19,864 nucleotides of DNA from Leptospirillum sp. (lineage in GTDB: Bacteria > Nitrospirota > Leptospirillia > Leptospirillales > Leptospirillaceae): the NCBI GenBank assembly GCA_027346125.1, contig DAIEST010000212.1, positions 1 to 19,864 on the forward strand, written 5' to 3'. Shown here in pieces: positions 15,723 through 19,864 of this stretch; position 1 is the stretch's first letter, and each line of letters begins with the position of its first letter. A model generated the notes under the pieces. That model made no database searches and had not been told where the DNA came from. It saw only the letters and a list, made by a program, of their open reading frames with translations. Position numbers and translations under genes: made by a program.

Positions 15723-16859
15723 TCAGTGCCGGTTCATGGCCGGATGCATAGGCAGTCCGCCCTGGGGGGATTCCCCTCCCTGCTGCCCCGAACGCATCCG
15801 TTCGACCCTGGCCTCGACCTGCTGGATGATGTATTCCTCGATCTCCGTATCCTTGATCTTCTTGACGACTTCACCATTCTCGAAGTAGATTCCGATACCC
15901 TGTCCGCCCGCGATGCCCAGATCCGCTTCCTTTCCCTCACCGATTCCGTTGACGACGCACCCGAGAATCGAGATATCCATCGTCTCGTGAATATGGGCAA
16001 GACGGTCTTCCACACGCTGGGCGATCCCGACGACATCGATCTCCAGCCGGCCACAGGTCGGGCAGGCGATGATGTTGACTCCCCGTTCCCGGATTCCCAG
16101 GGATTTCATGATTCCCCACGCGACTTTCACTTCCTCCGCAGGATCCGCCGCCAGGGAGACCCGGATCGTATCCCCCACGCCATTGGCCAGAAGATACCCC
16201 AGGCCGACCGAAGACTTGACCGTACCCGAAAGGAGCGGACCCGCCTCGGAAACCCCGATATGAAGCGGGTAGTCGCACCGCTGGGACATCAGCATATAGG
16301 CGTCGATCGTGTCCGGAACATTGGAGGCCTTGAGGGAGATCTTGATGTCGTAGAAGCCTTCCTTCTCGAGGAGCTGAACATGCCGAAGGGCGGACTCCAC
16401 CATCGCGTCCGGAGTGGGATGGCCATACTGATCCAGAAGATCCCGTTCCAGGGATCCGGCATTGACCCCGATCCGGATCGGCAGACCACGGTCCTTCATC
16501 CTGTCCACGATGGCCCTTACCTTTTCCTGGCTTCCGATGTTCCCCGGATTGATCCGGATGGCATCGACCCCGCCCTCGAGAACCTTCAACGCCAGATGGT
16601 AGTCGAAATGGATATCGGCAATCACGGGAATGGGAGACTGGTTCCGGATCTTCCCCACTGCCTCGGCCGCTTCCGCGTCCACCACTGCCAGACGGATGAT
16701 TTCGCATCCGACCCGGGCCAATCCATTGATCTCTGCCAGAGTGGCCGCAATATCCCTCGTGTCTGCCACCGTCATCGACTGGACCGCCACCGGGGCACCA
16801 TCCCCGATCGGAACAGACCCTACCATGATCCGACGCGTCTTTTTGCGTTCAATCTTCAT
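15723..16859 (-). CDS. ispG: 4-hydroxy-3-methylbut-2-enyl diphosphate synthase IspG
   Basis: IspG makes HMBPP from MEcPP in the MEP isoprenoid pathway, using a [4Fe-4S] cluster. The cluster ligands are C266 and C269 (IIACPTCGR) and C301 (ILGCVVNGIGE), with the conserved Glu shortly after. ADIHFDYHLA and INPGNIG in the N-terminal TIM barrel also match. I chose the ATG at 16859 (378 residues) because GAGGAG lies nine bases upstream and homologs begin here. A GTG eleven codons further up (16892) has no ribosome site. About 20 residues at the C-terminus are Gly/Gln/Pro-rich and look disordered. Confidence 0.95.
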   Translation of the reverse strand: MKIERKKTRRIMVGSVPIGDGAPVAVQSMTVADTRDIAATLAEINGLARVGCEIIRLAVVDAEAAEAVGKIRNQSPIPVIADIHFDYHLALKVLEGGVDAIRINPGNIGSQEKVRAIVDRMKDRGLPIRIGVNAGSLERDLLDQYGHPTPDAMVESALRHVQLLEKEGFYDIKISLKASNVPDTIDAYMLMSQRCDYPLHIGVSEAGPLLSGTVKSSVGLGYLLANGVGDTIRVSLAADPAEEVKVAWGIMKSLGIRERGVNIIACPTCGRLEIDVVGIAQRVEDRLAHIHETMDISILGCVVNGIGEGKEADLGIAGGQGIGIYFENGEVVKKIKDTEIEEYIIQQVEARVERMRSGQQGGESPQGGLPMHPAMNRH

Positions 16860-16925
16860 ACCGCATCTCTCCTCAAAAAAGGGTTCCGACACTCACCCGG
16901 AACGGCAGGCCACCGGCAAGACAGC

Positions 16926-17990
16926 CTATCGTGTTCCGAACAGCCTCATGAGGTCGTTATAGAATGCAAAAACCATGATCGTCAGAAGAATGACAAATCC
17001 CACCTGCATGGAAAGCTCTCTCACCCGCAGGGAAAGCGGCCGCCTGAGAATCCCTTCGGCGGCCAGAAAAAGCATGTGGCCTCCGTCAAGGACCGGAACA
17101 GGAAGCAGGTTCATCACACCCAGCGTCACACTGATGAACCCCATGAAGATCATGAGGTTGATATACCCGGACTTGGCTGCCTTCGCAGACATCTGGGCAA
17201 TCAGGATAGGCCCTCCCAGATTTTTCGAGGAGATGGCGCCCGTCAGGATCTTGTAAAGGGAAATCACGGTAATCCGTGTCACATTCGCCGTTTTCAGGAA
17301 TCCTTTTCCGAATCCGTCCACCAGACCATACCGGACCTGCCGGACATCCCCTCGTGGCGCGACACCGATCTTTCCCTGGGGAACCTTCTCCCCGTAAATG
17401 TTCGCCCCCATCATCGAGTGCGGGACGATGAGCATCGGCAGGACGACCCCGCTGCGCTCGATGACCAGATGGACCGGCTGATCGATCCGGTTTTCAATCT
17501 GCCTGCGAAGATCGTTCCAGGTCTCCATCGGACGGCCATCGACCGAGACGATCCGGTCTCCGGGCTTCAATCCTGCCACCTGCGCCGGAGACTTGGCGAC
17601 CACCTGTCCGACCACCGGTTCCAGGATAGGAATCCCCAGCCAGAACACTGCAGTGAAAAGAAAAAATGCCAGAAGGAAATTGGCCACCGGACCGGCAGCG
17701 GCAATGGACATGCGTTTCCAGACCGGAAGTGCGGAGAACGAACGTTCGCGCTCTTCCGGAACCACCGTTTCCGGATCGTTTTCTCCAAGCATCTTGACGT
17801 ACCCGCCGAGAGGGATCCATGCCAGACGGTACTCCGTCTCTCCGATCGTGCGGGCAAAGATCTTCGGACCAAAACCGATCGAAAACTTTTCAATCTTGAC
17901 CCCGAACCTCCGGGCAACGAGGAAGTGTCCCAATTCGTGCACGACGATCAGGACACCGATGACCAGGATGAATGACAGAACAGCTTCCAT
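16926..17990 (-). CDS. rseP: RseP-type site-2 metalloprotease (M50)
   Basis: This inner-membrane zinc protease cuts transmembrane anti-sigma factors and leftover signal peptides. The HELGH zinc motif at 18-22 lies in the first membrane helix (about 4-27). The third ligand is the Asp of PVPVLDGGHM in a later helix. A periplasmic PDZ domain (VVAKSPAQVAGLKPGDRIVSV) lies between. Only one PDZ domain is seen, and the 354-residue length fits single-PDZ members rather than the ~450-residue E. coli form. I chose the ATG at 17990, preceded by AAGGAGGAG. A longer frame to 18044 would overlap dxr. Confidence 0.93.
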   Translation of the reverse strand: MEAVLSFILVIGVLIVVHELGHFLVARRFGVKIEKFSIGFGPKIFARTIGETEYRLAWIPLGGYVKMLGENDPETVVPEERERSFSALPVWKRMSIAAAGPVANFLLAFFLFTAVFWLGIPILEPVVGQVVAKSPAQVAGLKPGDRIVSVDGRPMETWNDLRRQIENRIDQPVHLVIERSGVVLPMLIVPHSMMGANIYGEKVPQGKIGVAPRGDVRQVRYGLVDGFGKGFLKTANVTRITVISLYKILTGAISSKNLGGPILIAQMSAKAAKSGYINLMIFMGFISVTLGVMNLLPVPVLDGGHMLFLAAEGILRRPLSLRVRELSMQVGFVILLTIMVFAFYNDLMRLFGTR

Positions 17991-18009
17991 AGGTCTCCTC
18001 CTTCTTTGG

Positions 18010-19191
18010 TCAGGGTATGGGAACAGCTTCCGGACGGGAGACAAGCTGGCAGATCAACGCTTCCGCCACTTCTCTTGCCTTGCGCGAGGAAGACTGGATC
18101 TCGTTCAGGGATTCGGGCGACCTGGAGGGCGCCTGTTCCAGGAGAGACTCCTGGACCCGGGCAATCACCGGAAAAGCAATGCGGCCTTCCAGAAACGCCT
18201 GGACGGCAGCTTCATTCGCCGCGTTGAGCCAGATCGACGACTGTCCGCCCCTTTTAAGCGCCCGGATGGCAAACCCGATGGACGGGAAGACCGCATGATC
18301 GGGCTCGTGAAAGGTCAACTGCGCCAGAGCCGGGAAATTGAGCGTCGGAACATCCAGATCCAGCCGCTCTTCTCCTGATATCGCATAGCTGATCGGCCCA
18401 CGCATGTCGGGCGAGCCGAGCTGTGCCAGAAAAGATCCGTCAACGAACTCCACCATGGAATGAATGATGCTTTGACGATGGACCACCACTTCGATCTGTT
18501 CCGGGCTCAGGTCAAACAGCCAGCGGGCCTCGATGATCTCGAGCCCCTTGTTCATGAGCGTCGCGGAATCGATCGTGATCTTGGGACCCATTTTCCAGGT
18601 CGGGTGATTCAACGCCTGCTCGACCGTCACATTGGCCACCTCGGCGGGGGACCGCCCGAACAGCGGACCGCCAGAAGCCGTCAGGATCACCCTCCGGACG
18701 CTTTTCCAGGGATGGCCCCGCATTGCCTGATGGATTGCGCTGTGCTCCGAGTCCACGGGCATCAGGCTCGCGCCCTTCTCCCGGACCCGATCGACAACGG
18801 CCTGCCCTCCCACGACGAGCGTTTCCTTGTTGGCCAGTGCCACGACGCGTCCGGGAAGGATTCCTTCCCATGTGGGAGCAAGACCCGCCTCCCCGACAAT
18901 GGCCGAGAGCAGCACCGGGCAGTCCGGGTGGGAGGCAACCTCGCAAGCACCTTCTCCGCCCGCCACAATGCGGATACCGGTTCCAAAAAGGTTATCCTTG
19001 GCCTGGGACTGGATCTCCGGCGCAACGGAAAGGAGCGAGGGACGGAATTCCCGGGCCTGAAGGCAGGCCAGTTCCAGATTGCGTCCCGCAGACATCGCCA
19101 GAACCCTGAAACGGGCCGGGTGACTCCGCACAATATCTAAAGTGGAACGACCGATCGAACCGGTCGATCCCAAAATGGAAAGAGCAATCAT
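18010..19191 (-). CDS. dxr: 1-deoxy-D-xylulose 5-phosphate reductoisomerase
   Basis: Dxr converts DXP to MEP with NADPH, the committed step of the MEP pathway. The 393-residue product has the NADPH loop GSTGSIG at 8-14, NKETLVVGG at 121-129, metal ligands D147 and E149 (VDSEHSA) and E218 (MNKGLE), and the flexible loop with H196, W199 and M201 (HPTWKMG). The usual SGGPFR-type motif reads SGGPLFGR here, a small deviation. It precedes rseP by 19 bases and follows cdsA by 21. With ispG it puts two MEP steps in this cluster. Confidence 0.96.
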   Translation of the reverse strand: MIALSILGSTGSIGRSTLDIVRSHPARFRVLAMSAGRNLELACLQAREFRPSLLSVAPEIQSQAKDNLFGTGIRIVAGGEGACEVASHPDCPVLLSAIVGEAGLAPTWEGILPGRVVALANKETLVVGGQAVVDRVREKGASLMPVDSEHSAIHQAMRGHPWKSVRRVILTASGGPLFGRSPAEVANVTVEQALNHPTWKMGPKITIDSATLMNKGLEIIEARWLFDLSPEQIEVVVHRQSIIHSMVEFVDGSFLAQLGSPDMRGPISYAISGEERLDLDVPTLNFPALAQLTFHEPDHAVFPSIGFAIRALKRGGQSSIWLNAANEAAVQAFLEGRIAFPVIARVQESLLEQAPSRSPESLNEIQSSSRKAREVAEALICQLVSRPEAVPIP

Positions 19192-19212
19192 CCCGATCTC
19201 TCCTGGGGTTCG

Positions 19213-19864
19213 TCAGACCCAGAAACGGGCCGAATATCCTTCAAACAGAATCAGAAACGTATAGAATGCCACGGCATTGAACAAAAGGCTGTCGATCCGG
19301 TCAAAAAAACCGCCATGTCCCGGGATGCCGCTCCCCGAATCCTTGATTCCGGAGGCCCTTTTGAAGGCCGACTCGGAAAGATCCCCCACCTGTCCCCAGA
19401 CGGAAAGGAACAGCGCTCCCCAGAACAAATCCCAGGACGGGATGGCGGGGACCAGAACATGATGCATCAGGTCTGCCCACAGGAGCCCTCCCACCACTCC
19501 GCCGATCGCGCCTTCCCATGTTTTCTTCGGGGAGAGGGAGGGCGACAGGGGCCTGCGCCCCACGGACTTTCCGATCACATATCCAAAGATGTCCACCACC
19601 CAGGTGAGACCTGCAAGGAAAAGGACCAGCGCGTTCCCGCCGGGAAGCGCCCGGAGAAGAAGGATGAACCCGATCCCGAACGGAATATAGAGGATCCCCG
19701 CAAAAAGCGGAGCGAACCCGCCCGTGCGGTCCTGCCCGTCGCCCAGAAGAACGCACACGGCCAGCAGGGCGGTCACGGAAAAACCCAGAAGGACCAGCAG
19801 AATCTCGCCGGACAAACGCCCTTCGGCCATGCGCCAGAATCCAAGAAGAAAGAGGACTCCGATC
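19213..19864 (-). CDS. cdsA: Phosphatidate cytidylyltransferase CdsA (5' end beyond window)
   Basis: CdsA makes CDP-diacylglycerol from phosphatidate and CTP in the inner membrane. The C-terminal signature is clear: SAFKRASGIKDSG, then IPGHGGFFDRIDS, with the conserved KD, HGG and DRxD elements. Several hydrophobic membrane segments precede it, and LSPKKTWEGAIGG is the other family hallmark. The frame stays open to the right edge, so about 60 N-terminal residues are probably outside; the internal ATG at 19830 is not the likely start. Confidence 0.93.
   Translation of the reverse strand, partial: IGVLFLLGFWRMAEGRLSGEILLVLLGFSVTALLAVCVLLGDGQDRTGGFAPLFAGILYIPFGIGFILLLRALPGGNALVLFLAGLTWVVDIFGYVIGKSVGRRPLSPSLSPKKTWEGAIGGVVGGLLWADLMHHVLVPAIPSWDLFWGALFLSVWGQVGDLSESAFKRASGIKDSGSGIPGHGGFFDRIDSLLFNAVAFYTFLILFEGYSARFWV

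Noticed and set aside
15681..17975. 764-codon + strand open frame opposite proS, ispG and rseP
   Set aside because: Spans three clearly conserved - strand genes; composition rich in Arg, His, Asp and Pro is typical of an antisense frame.
1..19864. CRISPR array, insertion sequence ends, rRNA or tandem repeats
   Set aside because: None seen on reading either strand; no regularly spaced repeats and no transposase-like frames.

Overview
The window looks like a chromosomal segment of a GC-rich, Gram-negative bacterium, joined at its left end to the remnant of an integrated element. An outer-membrane-type beta-barrel and a lipoprotein indicate an outer membrane. Gene content and order (cdsA-dxr-rseP-ispG-proS-yceD-rpmF-plsX-fab genes-acpP-fabF-rnc) suggest Nitrospirota. 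A Leptospirillum-like organism is my best guess, from general resemblance only and not from any search.

Layout. Positions 1-3206 are accessory DNA on the + strand. They hold the C-terminal part of a DUF3883 protein, a NERD-nuclease/superfamily-1 helicase two bases behind it, and a decayed tyrosine integrase (N-terminus missing, one frameshift). The integrase ends four bases from the 3' end of a tRNA-Ala(CGC) gene on the - strand (3210-3285), which is a classic island boundary. Next come purN and purM on the - strand, overlapping, transcribed toward the tRNA. An AT-rich divergent promoter region at about 5040-5100 separates them from a + strand pair: a lipoprotein with paired cysteines and a FadL/PorV-like outer-membrane protein.

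From 7548 to the right edge everything is one long - strand gene train. It runs from cdsA (cut by the window edge) through dxr, rseP, ispG, proS, yceD, rpmF, plsX, fabH, fabD, fabG, acpP and fabF to rnc, and ends at a strong intrinsic terminator. It joins phospholipid synthesis (cdsA, plsX), type II fatty acid synthesis (fabH/D/G/F, acpP), the MEP isoprenoid pathway (dxr, ispG), envelope proteolysis (rseP) and translation/RNA processing (proS, rpmF, yceD, rnc). Genes are mostly 0-25 bases apart. Two intergenic hairpins, before rpmF and before acpP, may adjust output of those highly expressed small proteins.

Main oddities: (1) fabH is interrupted by an in-frame TAG exactly between the two halves of its thiolase fold; (2) the ProRS lacks the usual bacterial editing insertion domain; (3) the DUF3883 + NERD-helicase pair beside a tRNA-linked integrase remnant is a candidate defence module; (4) a lipoprotein with six closely spaced cysteine pairs is paired with an outer-membrane barrel. 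Everything here comes from reading the sequence by eye; no similarity search was run.
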